In this document: positions 7,783 through 15,085 of the stretch, in pieces
How positions within the stretch are numbered: the first letter of the stretch is position 1
Layout: every line of letters starts with the position of its first letter
Virus record (IMG/VR): IMGVR_UViG_3300046535_002009
Span: 46,061 to 110,060 of that record
Direction: 5' to 3' (one strand)
Origin: a virus
Length of the DNA: 64,000 nt
Position numbers and translations under genes: made by a program
The notes under the pieces: model-generated
What the model was told of the DNA's origin: nothing
Seen by the model: the letters and a program-made list of their open reading frames with translations, nothing else
Databases searched by the model: none

Positions 7783-8129
7783 CGCTCGGCCCGGGCGTGG
7801 ACGGCGCCGGGGTCGGAGACCTGTGGCTGGACGGGCTGGAGGGCGACGCCCTTGTGGTGGACCCAGACCGGGTCGTCGTCGGGGCCGGTCTGGAGGCGGG
7901 CGGCCCAGTAGCCGGGCCCGAGCTGGCGCCAGCCGGTGAGGACGGTGGGGTGCCAGGTGCCGCCGCGGCGGACCCAAACGGCGAGGAGGTCATCGACGAT
8001 GTCGGAGTCGGCGGTGGCGAGTTCGGCTTCGGTGAGGGGCACGATGTCGCGCCAGTCCCGCGCCACGGCGTTGGTGGCGAACGGGCTGGGTGGGCGTGCG
8101 GGTCTCACGTGCTCAGGATGCAGCACCAT
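7779..8129 (-). CDS. hypothetical SOS-operon protein, 116 aa
   Basis: ATG 8129 is chosen; an in-frame TTG at 8144 lies inside the SOS box and is unlikely. The domain around residues 50-100 is tryptophan-rich (VWVRRGGTWHPTVLTGWRQL, then YWAARLQ), as in small beta-barrel proteins. It precedes imuA' in the same transcript with a 4-bp overlap. The start codon sits only 10 bases from the LexA-type box, so the mRNA may be leaderless. Function unknown. Confidence 0.7.
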   Translation of the reverse strand: MVLHPEHVRPARPPSPFATNAVARDWRDIVPLTEAELATADSDIVDDLLAVWVRRGGTWHPTVLTGWRQLGPGYWAARLQTGPDDDPVWVHHKGVALQPVQPQVSDPGAVHARAER

Positions 8130-8138
8130 CGTTCGAAT

Positions 8139-8154
8139 TCGCAAACACGTTCGA
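8139..8154 (-). promoter_or_regulatory. probable LexA (SOS) box
   Basis: The plus strand reads TCGCAAACACGTTCGA. The actinobacterial LexA consensus is TCGAAC-N4-GTTCGA; the right half matches fully and the left half at four of six positions. It stands immediately upstream of the operon holding imuA', a gene that belongs to the LexA regulon in mycobacteria and Streptomyces. The agreement of site and target is the main support. Confidence 0.65.
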
Positions 8155-8158
8155 ATGA

Positions 8159-8365
8159 CTATTCGGGGGTGTCGCCGACCCGGCGCCCCGGCGCCAGCTG
8201 CATGAAGAAGGCGAGCGCGTCGGGCGCGGCGGCGTGCATCGCCTGCTCCTCGGCCTCGGACTCACGCGGCCGGTCGTAGCACGGCCATGAGCACGACCCG
8301 TACGGAGTCCAGGGCACGGTCTGCCCGCATCCGTCGCAGGTCATCAGCGGAATCTCAAGGGCCAT
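8159..8365 (-). CDS. small zinc-ribbon protein, 68 aa
   Basis: ATG 8365 is preceded by AGGGG at nine bases, better than the in-frame ATG at 8374. The protein has a CDGCGQ...CSWPC arrangement (two CxxC-like pairs about 15 residues apart), then an acidic helix (RESEAEEQAMH). Single zinc ribbons of this size are common in Streptomyces. It lies just beyond the SOS box but on the other side of it, so it is probably not part of the imuA' transcript. Confidence 0.65.
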   Translation of the reverse strand: MALEIPLMTCDGCGQTVPWTPYGSCSWPCYDRPRESEAEEQAMHAAAPDALAFFMQLAPGRRVGDTPE

Positions 8366-8543
8366 GTCGACCATCCCCTCGCACGGGTCGCCCTGCCACC
8401 GTACGCCCGCAACCCGCGGCGCAGCCCGGGCCGCCGCCAACCCCTCGTGTGACAAATCGTCATCGGATCTCCGGTTCCGCGCAGGGTGACAGTGCCGACG
8501 CGTACGGTGCCGGGCAGCAGACCCACGTCCCCGGGGGGACCGC

Positions 8544-10019
8544 ATGACGACCACCGAACAGAAGCCCGCGTCCACGGCCGTGCCGGCACCTGCCCGGCCG
8601 AGCTGGGCCAGGCTCGCCCCGCCGCCCGCGGCCCGCCGGTGGTGGCGGCCGGCGACCGCCCCCCACATCGCCCTCGCCTCGGCCTTCATGGCCGCCTACA
8701 CGCTGGTCTCGGCGCTGCGATACGCCCGCTTCGACTTCAGGTCGTGGGACCTGGCGATCTTCACCGAGGAGGTCAAGGCCTACGCCCACCTGCGGGTGCC
8801 GATCGTCCCGGTGAAGGGCGACGGCTTCAACGTCCTCGGCGACCACTTCAGCCCCATCACCGCCGCCATCGCCCCCCTCTTCCGGATCTGGCCCAGCGCC
8901 TTCCTGCTGCTCCTCGTCCAGGCCGCCCTGTTCGCCTGGTCCACCGGCGTCGTCTCCGACACGGCAGCCCGCCTCCTGGGCCGCTCCCGCGGCCTGTGCA
9001 TCGGCATCGGCTACGGCCTCTCCTTCGGCCTGCAGCGCGCCATCGACGTCGACTTCCACGAGGTCGCCTTCGCCGTGCCCCTGGTCGCGGTCGTCTGCCG
9101 GCAGCTGCTCGCGCGCCGCTGGCACCGCGCCGTGTGGTGGTCGCTCCCGCTGCTCCTGGTGAAGGAGGACCTCGGGATGACGGTCGCCGCCGTCGGCCTG
9201 CTCCTGCTCATCCAGGGCCGGCGCCGGGTGGCCGGCCCCGTCCTCATCGTGCTCGGGGCCACGGCCACGGTCGCGCTCGTGTGGTGGGTCGTCCCGCACT
9301 TCAACCCGACCAGCCAGTACGCCTACTGGGACCGCTACGGCGGCCGGCACCCCCACGTCTGGACCCTGCTCTGGGCCGCGGTGAAGCGCCTGCAGACGTG
9401 GACGACACTCGGCTGGACCCTCGGCATCACCGGCCTCCTCGCCGCCCGCTCCCCACTCCTGGCCCTCGCTGCGCCCACCCTGCTGTGGCGCCTCACCTCG
9501 ACGTACGACGCCTTCCGCGGCACGGGCTGGCAGTACTCGGCGGTCCTGATGCCGATCGCGTTCCTCGCCGCGGCCGACGCCGCGCTGCGCATCCGGTCCT
9601 CCCGCCGCGTGTGGTTGTGCCAGTTCTCCGACCGGACGGTGACCTCGCTGCCGGCCGTCGCCCTGGCCTGTATGGCCGGCATGACGTACGGCCTCGGCGG
9701 GCTCGCCCAGGCCAGCGCATGGTCGGGCGGGCACGTGGCCGAGGCCCGGCGGGCCGCTCTCGACCGGATCCCCGACGGCGCGACCGTGGAGGCGACGACG
9801 GACGTCCTGGCCGGCCTGGCCGGGCGGTCGGACGTCTACTGGTACGGCGGGTCGAAGATCCGGCCTCCGCAGTACATCGTCTTCGACAAGAACGACTGGG
9901 ACTCCGCGCCGCTCGGCGACCAGGCCGCGCACGTCGCGCAGGATCTGCACCCGGGCTCGACCTACCGGGTGGTGTTCAGCCGCGACAAGGTCACGGTCGT
10001 CCGGCTCCTGGCCGGCTGA
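8544..10019 (+). CDS. DUF2079 polytopic membrane protein, 491 aa
   Basis: The N-terminal half holds the DUF2079 signature (YARFDFRSWDLAIFTEEVKA, then the conserved GDHFSPI), followed by about nine hydrophobic membrane segments. A hydrophilic C-terminal domain of about 110 residues with an Asp/Glu-rich surface follows the last segment and probably faces the outside. The DUF2079 family is related to GT-C glycosyltransferases, but activity is unproven. It is transcribed alone between leftward genes and is of a kind usual in Streptomyces chromosomes, so it is likely cargo. Confidence 0.85.
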   Translation: MTTTEQKPASTAVPAPARPSWARLAPPPAARRWWRPATAPHIALASAFMAAYTLVSALRYARFDFRSWDLAIFTEEVKAYAHLRVPIVPVKGDGFNVLGDHFSPITAAIAPLFRIWPSAFLLLLVQAALFAWSTGVVSDTAARLLGRSRGLCIGIGYGLSFGLQRAIDVDFHEVAFAVPLVAVVCRQLLARRWHRAVWWSLPLLLVKEDLGMTVAAVGLLLLIQGRRRVAGPVLIVLGATATVALVWWVVPHFNPTSQYAYWDRYGGRHPHVWTLLWAAVKRLQTWTTLGWTLGITGLLAARSPLLALAAPTLLWRLTSTYDAFRGTGWQYSAVLMPIAFLAAADAALRIRSSRRVWLCQFSDRTVTSLPAVALACMAGMTYGLGGLAQASAWSGGHVAEARRAALDRIPDGATVEATTDVLAGLAGRSDVYWYGGSKIRPPQYIVFDKNDWDSAPLGDQAAHVAQDLHPGSTYRVVFSRDKVTVVRLLAG

Positions 10020-10028
10020 CCGCGGTGG

Positions 10029-11309
10029 TCAGCCTGCCCGCTCCTCGCTGAGGATCTCGGAGTACCGGCCGTGGACGCCGAAGCCTCGCAGGAGCGGACC
10101 CACCATGCGGTTGACGACGCCGCCCGGCGCGGTGGCGAGTTCGGCCCGGGTGGCCGCGGTGGCCTGGTGGTAATCGTCGCGGTCGTATCGAGACGGGTAG
10201 CTCGTTCCCCAGGACTGCATCATCGAGTAGGGCACGCGTCCCTTGAGCCGGGACGCGCCGACGGCGAAGGACCAGGCTCCCTGGTGTCCGGTGATGTCGG
10301 CGACCTCCTCGACGACGGCAACGAGCCGTCGAGCGAGAGAGGGCGCAGCAGCGTCGAGGACGACCTGCTGCCCGCCTGCTCGGTCCATGTGGTCCGAGAA
10401 CCGGCTGAAGTACAGCCGGAGACCGCCGTCCTCGAACACCTGCAGCTCGACGACGTCCTCGTCCTCCGCCCGCTCGGGCTGCCAGATTCGGCCTTGCCCG
10501 AGGTTCGGCGTGGCCCTGGCGACGCCGCCGGAGCGCCGGAAGCTGTTGCTTGCGTGGAGCAGCTCCGGGTGCACTTCGTTGCCCTGGAGCACCTGGTTCA
10601 CCTCGGGGGTGTAGGACTTCTGGACCAGGTGCGCGAGCTTGAGGTTCCAGTCGGGTGCGCTGGTGAAGTCGAGCAGCATGTCTCGCCTCCCGGCGATGGG
10701 CTGCGCAACGAGGAACAGGTGTGACTGCTCGCCGATGTCGCCGAGGGGATCGCGCTTCATCTCGTCGCTGAGGATGGCCAGGACGTCCTCGTCCGTTGAG
10801 CGGCGTCGGGCGTGGAGGCGTGCGACGTCCGGGTCCCTGAGGATGTGCTTGGTCGTGTCGCCGCGCCCGTGGTACTTGCCGTCCACCATGTGCGGTGCCT
10901 GGGGGCTCATCGGCACGTGGACCACGAGGTACCCGTGGGAGGTGTCTGCGTTGCTGGGGATCGGCTTGATGACGACGCTGATCGGGGGGTCGGGTATCGA
11001 TCGGGCAACCTGGTCGACTCGCTCGGCGAGGCCCCCGAGGGGCTGCGGTGCGAGGCTGAAGGTGCGGGCGGACTTGTCCTCGTCGATGCCGATGAGCAGG
11101 GTGCCGCCCTCGTTGGCGAAGGAGGCGAGATCGCGTGCCAGCTCCCGGTTGTCGCTCTTGCTGGCCAGCTCCCGCTTCGCGTCGAGGTAGCTCGACTCCT
11201 CGATGAGCCCGCCGTCGATGGCGGCCTGCAGGTCGGCTTCGGTCTGGGGAGTCCAGCGGGGGTTGTCCGGGGAGAGGTAGATCGTGGTCAAGTGCACCTC
11301 GCGCTTCAT
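10029..11309 (-). CDS. AlbA_2 (Schlafen-type) putative nucleic-acid-binding protein, 426 aa
   Basis: Residues about 35-160 form an AlbA_2/Schlafen domain: YLDAKRELA, then LARDLASFANEGGTLLIGID, and a YHGRGDTTKH segment near 150. The rest (about 260 residues) is an unrecognised mixed domain. The frame extends back to a TTG at 11375; ATG 11309 is preferred because the extra 22 codons show weaker GC bias and no ribosome binding site, but this is not certain. AlbA_2 proteins occur among defence-associated and regulatory proteins. It converges with the DUF2079 gene, 9 bp apart. Confidence 0.75.
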   Translation of the reverse strand: MKREVHLTTIYLSPDNPRWTPQTEADLQAAIDGGLIEESSYLDAKRELASKSDNRELARDLASFANEGGTLLIGIDEDKSARTFSLAPQPLGGLAERVDQVARSIPDPPISVVIKPIPSNADTSHGYLVVHVPMSPQAPHMVDGKYHGRGDTTKHILRDPDVARLHARRRSTDEDVLAILSDEMKRDPLGDIGEQSHLFLVAQPIAGRRDMLLDFTSAPDWNLKLAHLVQKSYTPEVNQVLQGNEVHPELLHASNSFRRSGGVARATPNLGQGRIWQPERAEDEDVVELQVFEDGGLRLYFSRFSDHMDRAGGQQVVLDAAAPSLARRLVAVVEEVADITGHQGAWSFAVGASRLKGRVPYSMMQSWGTSYPSRYDRDDYHQATAATRAELATAPGGVVNRMVGPLLRGFGVHGRYSEILSEERAG

Positions 11310-11440
11310 GTCGCCGCTGCTGCGTCCTTGCAGCAGTGCGAGTATGCGCCGGAGGTCCGACAGATCGCGCTCCAATATCCGTACGGAACGCGTCCGAGGT
11401 CAGCCAGCCTCGGCGGCCGCGCGGCTTAATGCCCGCGGCG

Positions 11441-11686
11441 TCACGGCGCAGCATCAATCGGCGCCTGCTGCTCTTCTGGTGGCGTGCTCTCCTGCTTGGC
11501 GGCGGCCAGCAGCGCGGCCTCCAGCTGCTCAACGCGCTGCTGCAACTCGGCGCTGCGGCGGCGGGCTTGGCCGAGTTCGTTCTCGAGGGTGGTGCGGTCC
11601 TGTTCCGCGCGGTGGCAGCGGTCGGCGAGCTGCCGCTCGTACGCGCCCGGGCCGCCCGGCTGCGGCAGGTACATCGCGTTCGTCAT
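11441..11686 (-). CDS. coiled-coil protein, 81 aa
   Basis: GAGGAGTG is well spaced before ATG 11686. After a Pro/Gly-rich start, residues about 20-65 form a long amphipathic helix with heptad-spaced Leu and Ala (ELQQRVEQLEAALLAAAKQ), predicting a coiled coil. It is the last gene of the coupled leftward run that starts at 14248. Structural or partner-binding role; no family recognised. Confidence 0.7.
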   Translation of the reverse strand: MTNAMYLPQPGGPGAYERQLADRCHRAEQDRTTLENELGQARRRSAELQQRVEQLEAALLAAAKQESTPPEEQQAPIDAAP

Positions 11687-11880
11687 CTGTGGGCACTCCT
11701 CGAGGAGCGGGACTTCTTGGCGCGGGGCTGGACCCGCCCCCGGGGCGGATCGGCGGCCGGTGTGGGCGGGGCCGGGCGGCACTGGTTCTCGTCGAGGCAG
11801 CAGCAGTCGCCCCGGTCCCGGAAGCAGCAGACAGGCAGCGCGGGGTCGCAGGCACCCGGGTGGTCGTGGCGATGGCTCAT
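11683..11880 (-). CDS. small cysteine-rich basic protein, 65 aa
   Basis: Seven cysteines lie in residues 11-35 (VCCFRDRGDCCCLDENQC), enough for a binuclear or knotted zinc site. The C-terminal 25 residues are Arg/Lys/Ser-rich and could bind nucleic acid. It overlaps both neighbours by 4 bp, so it is translated as part of the chain. Confidence 0.65.
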   Translation of the reverse strand: MSHRHDHPGACDPALPVCCFRDRGDCCCLDENQCRPAPPTPAADPPRGRVQPRAKKSRSSRSAHR

Positions 11881-12137
11881 CCGGTCTGCGCCGCGTTGCA
11901 GTTCCCGCCGTCCGCGTAGCCCCAGGAGTGTCCGAGCGGGAGCTCCTCGTGGGGGCGGCCGCACCCGGGGCACAGCCAGGTGCCGGCCGCGTGCTGCGCC
12001 TCGGCCTGTCGGAACGCAGCCGTCTGCCGGAGCACGCTGTCCGACAGCGGGTCGCGCGGCTGTACATGCTCGTGATCCATCCCGGCCAGGAGGCAGCTGA
12101 GGATCGGGCAGCGTGCCCTCTGCGGGTACCCGCTCAA
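11877..12137 (-). CDS. zinc-finger-like small protein with TTG start, 86 aa
   Basis: The TTG at 12137-12135 overlaps the upstream stop (TTGA) and has GAAGGAGG seven bases in front, the best ribosome binding site of this run, so the rare start is accepted over ATG 12080. The C-terminal part contains WLCPGCGRPHEELPLGH, a CxxC-x-H type site, and ends with a single late cysteine. Role unknown. Confidence 0.65.
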   Translation of the reverse strand: MSGYPQRARCPILSCLLAGMDHEHVQPRDPLSDSVLRQTAAFRQAEAQHAAGTWLCPGCGRPHEELPLGHSWGYADGGNCNAAQTG

Positions 12138-12328
12138 GGCTGAGCCTCCTTCTTCTCGGCCGCGGCGGCGCGTCGGGACCGTGTGGCCGCAGCACCGCGC
12201 TGGCGGCGCAGCCGGCCAATGCCGGACCGTAGCGTCGCCGCTTCCTCGGGGGTGAGCTGGTAGAGCTCGGCCCGGTCGACGAGTCGGTCCACCGCGTCGT
12301 CGTCGGGCACGGGCTGGCGGCGGGTCAC
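12134..12328 (-). CDS. small basic helical protein, 64 aa
   Basis: GTG 12328 overlaps the previous stop (GTGA). The middle is predicted helical (VDRLVDRAELYQLTPEEAAT), and the C-terminal half is strongly basic (RLRRQRGAAATRSRR). Too short and featureless for a family call; retained because of tight coupling on both sides. Confidence 0.6.
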   Translation of the reverse strand: MTRRQPVPDDDAVDRLVDRAELYQLTPEEAATLRSGIGRLRRQRGAAATRSRRAAAAEKKEAQP

Positions 12329-12486
12329 GGCGCGGCCGGGGCGGGCCTGGACGGCATCTCGTACAGGGCCTCGGTCGATTCCGGGTGCTGGATCTCGTCG
12401 ATGAGGTGGTCCTGCTCCGGGTTGCCGGTGTGCGGGAGCTCGGTGACAGCGCGGCTGTGGGCGTCGTCGTACTGCTGCTGGGTCAC
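12325..12486 (-). CDS. small acidic protein, 53 aa
   Basis: GTG 12486 overlaps the stop of the XRE gene. The sequence is polar and acidic (QQQYDDAHSRAVTELPHTG), with a Pro/Ala tail, and is predicted to be partly disordered. Its existence rests on the unbroken chain of GTGA overlaps rather than on a family match. Confidence 0.55.
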   Translation of the reverse strand: MTQQQYDDAHSRAVTELPHTGNPEQDHLIDEIQHPESTEALYEMPSRPAPAAP

Positions 12487-12725
12487 GGAAGGGTCCTCTC
12501 GGTGGTCTGGGTGAAGGTCTGGGTCTGGCCGAGCGGGCCAAGCCAGGCGAGGAGGCTGACAAGGGTGTCGGCGTTGACGCCGACCAGGTCCTGACGAAGC
12601 TCGGCGAACAGGCTGGAGGCGACTCCGGTCTCCCGGGCGACGGCCCGCCAGGAGATCCCTCGCTGCTCCCGGCGGGTGTCGAGGGCCTGCCACAGGGCAC
12701 GCCGGTCCAGGCGGTGGCTCGTCAT
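12483..12725 (-). CDS. XRE-type HTH protein, 80 aa
   Basis: Residues about 8-60 form a Cro/CI-like helix-turn-helix (ISWRAVARETGVASSLFAEL, with the following VNADTLVSLLAWLG helix). There is no dimerisation domain beyond it. Located in the middle of the leftward chain, it is a candidate local regulator, perhaps acting on the chain's own promoter. ATG 12725 overlaps the upstream stop. Confidence 0.75.
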   Translation of the reverse strand: MTSHRLDRRALWQALDTRREQRGISWRAVARETGVASSLFAELRQDLVGVNADTLVSLLAWLGPLGQTQTFTQTTERTLP

Positions 12726-13099
12726 ACCGGACGTCCGCTGGGGTGGGCGGCGCGGCGTCGGATGCGGCAGGCGCCTTCCCGTGAGCAGACCATGGTGGGC
12801 TCGGCATGGTGGCCGGGGTCGAGGCGCCGGAACTGGCTGATGCCGACGCGGCCGCAGCGGGCGCAGGTCCGCTCGTTGGCCTTCTCCGGGAGGTACTCGA
12901 TCGCGTAGGCGGGGTGGGTGGTGAGGATCCGGCGTTCGCCGTCGAGTTGGATCCGCAGGTGGCTTTCGTGGAAGCCGACGATCGTGCCGAGCTGACGGCC
13001 GGCGCGAGGGTTGCCGCTGTAGGCGACGCGCCGGTACCGCTCGACCAGCGGCAGGTTGTAGGTGGCCCTGATCCACGCGGCGGAGCTGGCGGCGCTCAC
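12722..13099 (-). CDS. hypothetical protein with C-terminal zinc site, 125 aa
   Basis: GTG 13099 overlaps the preceding stop. The N-terminal part carries a basic, beta-rich segment (GTIVGFHESHLRIQLDGERR); residues about 85-112 hold RTCARCGRVGISQF and VCSREGAC, two CxxC-like half-sites for one zinc. The tail is Arg-rich. Possibly nucleic-acid-binding; not recognised. Confidence 0.65.
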   Translation of the reverse strand: MSAASSAAWIRATYNLPLVERYRRVAYSGNPRAGRQLGTIVGFHESHLRIQLDGERRILTTHPAYAIEYLPEKANERTCARCGRVGISQFRRLDPGHHAEPTMVCSREGACRIRRRAAHPSGRPV

Positions 13100-13290
13100 C
13101 GGCGGACCCTCTCGCCCCGGCGGCTGGCGGCGTTGCGGACGGAGCGTTCGGCATCGCGCAGGACCGTGGTGCGCCACCACCAGGACCAGGCGGCAGCCAT
13201 CGCGCGCTCGGTGTGCCGGTCCGCGAGGTACAGCAGGCCGAGGAGCGCCCAGACCGCAACCGTCAGCAGGAGCAGCTCGGTGAGGGTCAC
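13096..13290 (-). CDS. small single-span membrane protein, 64 aa
   Basis: Residues 3-23 form one hydrophobic helix (LTELLLLTVAVWALLGLLYL), followed by a basic, tryptophan-rich cytoplasmic tail (AWSWWWRTTVLRDAERSVR). GTG 13290 overlaps the stop of the 35-aa gene upstream. Two consecutive tiny membrane proteins here suggest a membrane-linked function, but none can be named. Confidence 0.65.
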   Translation of the reverse strand: MTLTELLLLTVAVWALLGLLYLADRHTERAMAAAWSWWWRTTVLRDAERSVRNAASRRGERVRR

Positions 13291-13394
13291 CGCTCGTCCT
13301 CGCGGGTTCCGACGCGGGCCGCGCCAAGGAGAACGGCCAGGGCGATGACGGCGAGCACGATAACGACGGCGACGCACAGGACGGCCTTGATCAT
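13287..13394 (-). CDS. tiny membrane protein, 35 aa
   Basis: ATG 13394 to TGA 13287 encodes a peptide that is almost entirely one membrane helix (AVLCVAVVIVLAVIALAVLL) with a charged end (GTREDER). Both ends overlap neighbours by 4 bp, which is the reason to accept so short a gene. Too short for usual gene finders. Confidence 0.6.
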   Translation of the reverse strand: MIKAVLCVAVVIVLAVIALAVLLGAARVGTREDER

Positions 13395-14248
13395 GACGGG
13401 TTCACCTCGTAGGAGAGGACCAGGTCGGCGCCGTCCTGGGCCATGGTGACGACGGCCGGGTTGACGCCGTGGGCCGCCGCAGCCCGGGACGCGGTCCGGG
13501 TCAGCGCGGGGAAGTCCCGGACCGGGACGGGCAACGGCACGCGCAGCTGCACGGTGACCGTGTGCGGCGGGGCGTCCGGCTCGGCGTCGTCGCCGAGGTC
13601 CGGCGGCAGGTAGGTCCGGCCGCGGTTGTAGTGCGGGATCGGGTCCGGCATGGGGATCACCACGCGGGAGTCGCGGTCGAGTTCGTTGCCGTCCGCGTCG
13701 TAGAAGGTCGCCCGGTCCTGCTCGTGGCGCTCACGCCACGCGATCAGGTCGACCTCGGCCAGGCCGGCCGGCGCGGTCTCGCCGCCGTACCAGTCCTCGG
13801 TGATGCCCGCGGCGCGGAGCTCCGTCCCGTCCATCTCGCCGACGAGGACCTCCCGGCCGGCGATCACGTCGTAGGCCTCGGGCTGCGGCAGGTGCCGGTA
13901 GGCGGCCACCAGCTGCTCCAGGCACTCGACGAACTGGAGCTGCCAGTCGATCGGCATGGACTGGGCGAGAGTGCGGGGCACGACGAAGTGCGTGCTGTAG
14001 GAGAGGCCGGCGTGCGCGTGGACGGGCCCGTCCGTGTGGTTGCGCGGTGGCATGGTGGGTCCTCGGAGGGGCTGGGGTGGGCGGGAGCCGCTGGCGGTCT
14101 CGGGGAGCGCAGGCCGGCCAACGATCTGGCGCCGTGCCCGTTCAGCGGCTGCACGCAGCGCGTCGTTGGCCGTTCCGGGCGTGACCGAGTCCGCGAGCAG
14201 GTGGTCGAAGTGCTCCGGGCTGACCGTGGTCACCTCTGGGTCGGTCAC
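13391..14248 (-). CDS. hypothetical protein, 285 aa
   Basis: GTG 14248 overlaps the upstream stop, so the full frame is preferred over the internal ATG 14053, although that ATG has GAGGA in front and could give a shorter 220-aa product. The central region is acidic with a conserved-looking EDWYGGETAPAGLAEVD stretch; the end (TVTVQLRVPLPVPVRDFPAL) looks like a small ferredoxin-like beta-alpha domain. First substantial gene of the chain. Family not recognised. Confidence 0.7.
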   Translation of the reverse strand: MTDPEVTTVSPEHFDHLLADSVTPGTANDALRAAAERARRQIVGRPALPETASGSRPPQPLRGPTMPPRNHTDGPVHAHAGLSYSTHFVVPRTLAQSMPIDWQLQFVECLEQLVAAYRHLPQPEAYDVIAGREVLVGEMDGTELRAAGITEDWYGGETAPAGLAEVDLIAWRERHEQDRATFYDADGNELDRDSRVVIPMPDPIPHYNRGRTYLPPDLGDDAEPDAPPHTVTVQLRVPLPVPVRDFPALTRTASRAAAAHGVNPAVVTMAQDGADLVLSYEVNPS

Positions 14249-14640
14249 GGCTGGGGTTCCTCGGGGAACAGCTCGGCCGCCCGGGCGTGCGGGCAGGTCG
14301 CCTCGGTGTAGAACCAGAAGTGCGCCTGGCAGTAGCCGTGATGGTCGTGCCGGCAGGGATCCGGGTCGCGCAGCTCATCGATAAGTTCGCGGAGTTGGTC
14401 GCCGTCCCAGACGACTCGGGTCCGGCCGTCGTGGCCGTGCACACGGATGGCGTCCTCGATCGAATTCCACAGCACGGTGGACGCCGTGCTGGTGCTCCAG
14501 CGCAGAGCGACGGTGCCGTCGGGAAACTGGATGCCGTGGGCGACGGGCCCGGTGCCGGAGACGCCAGTGACGTCCTCGTCGCGCTGGAGGGTGAACAGGC
14601 GGCCGGTGGGCCGGGGTTCAGTGGTGGGCTGGTCGGGCAT
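14245..14640 (-). CDS. hypothetical protein with C-terminal Cys/His cluster, 131 aa
   Basis: ATG 14640 has GGGAGAA seven bases ahead. The N-terminal 60 residues are beta-rich (TGPVAHGIQFPDGTVALRW). The C-terminus has a run of His and Cys (PCRHDHHGYCQAHFWF, then ATCPHAR) that probably binds zinc. This composition is common in Streptomyces phage proteins that match Streptomyces hypotheticals; the role is unknown. Confidence 0.7.
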   Translation of the reverse strand: MPDQPTTEPRPTGRLFTLQRDEDVTGVSGTGPVAHGIQFPDGTVALRWSTSTASTVLWNSIEDAIRVHGHDGRTRVVWDGDQLRELIDELRDPDPCRHDHHGYCQAHFWFYTEATCPHARAAELFPEEPQP

Positions 14641-14657
14641 GGGTGGTTCTCCCGGGG

Positions 14658-14891
14658 TCAAGCCGCAGCGGCGTTCAGGCCGCAGGCGGCGAGGAGTTCG
14701 TCGACCTCGTCGTCGCTGAGGTCGGGGCGGGTGATGTCGTCGAGGCCGTCGCCGATGCCGTTGGCGATCTGGCGCCATCGGTCGGCCTTGTCCGGGTCGC
14801 GTCGCTCGCAGCGGTCCGCGGCGGTCAAGAGGATGTCGACGAGGTCGGCGGCGTCGGCCGTGGTGTCGAGGTGAAGTTCGAGGCGGAGCAT
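14658..14891 (-). CDS. small acidic helical protein, 77 aa
   Basis: ATG 14891 to 14658. The first strand (MLRLELHLDTTADAADLVDI) is followed by two helices; the C-terminal half is acidic (DDITRPDLSDDEVDELLAA). It is the first gene left of the strong hairpin at 15018-15054, so its transcription may start locally or depend on read-through. No family recognised. Confidence 0.65.
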   Translation of the reverse strand: MLRLELHLDTTADAADLVDILLTAADRCERRDPDKADRWRQIANGIGDGLDDITRPDLSDDEVDELLAACGLNAAAA

Positions 14892-15017
14892 GGCGGCCTC
14901 CGGTGAGCGGGTGGGACGGCGCGGGCGGGCGGCCGGGGCCGGTGCGGAGGGCGCTCGAATCATCGTGCGCCTGATCCGCCGGAAGGCCCAGGGACGGATG
15001 CGCGTAGTAGCACCTAC

Positions 15018-15054
15018 GGGTGGCCAGCCGGGAAAGGTATCCGGCTGGCCACCC
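15018..15054 (-). terminator. strong stem-loop, 14-bp perfect stem
   Basis: GGGTGGCCAGCCGG and CCGGCTGGCCACCC pair perfectly around a 9-base loop, 32 bp beyond the stop of the leftward gene at 15086. No U-run follows, as is usual for actinobacterial terminators. A second small palindrome (TCCGAA-A-TTCGGA, 15061-15073) lies between it and the gene. Confidence 0.65.
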
Positions 15055-15085
15055 GGGTGTTCCGAAATTCGGACACCTGGGCCGG

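Noticed and set aside
8127-8160. GTTCGAATTC resembling a tRNA T-loop
   Set aside because: No acceptor or anticodon arms surround it; the sequence is better explained as a LexA-type box with an adjacent repeat. No tRNA gene was found by eye anywhere.
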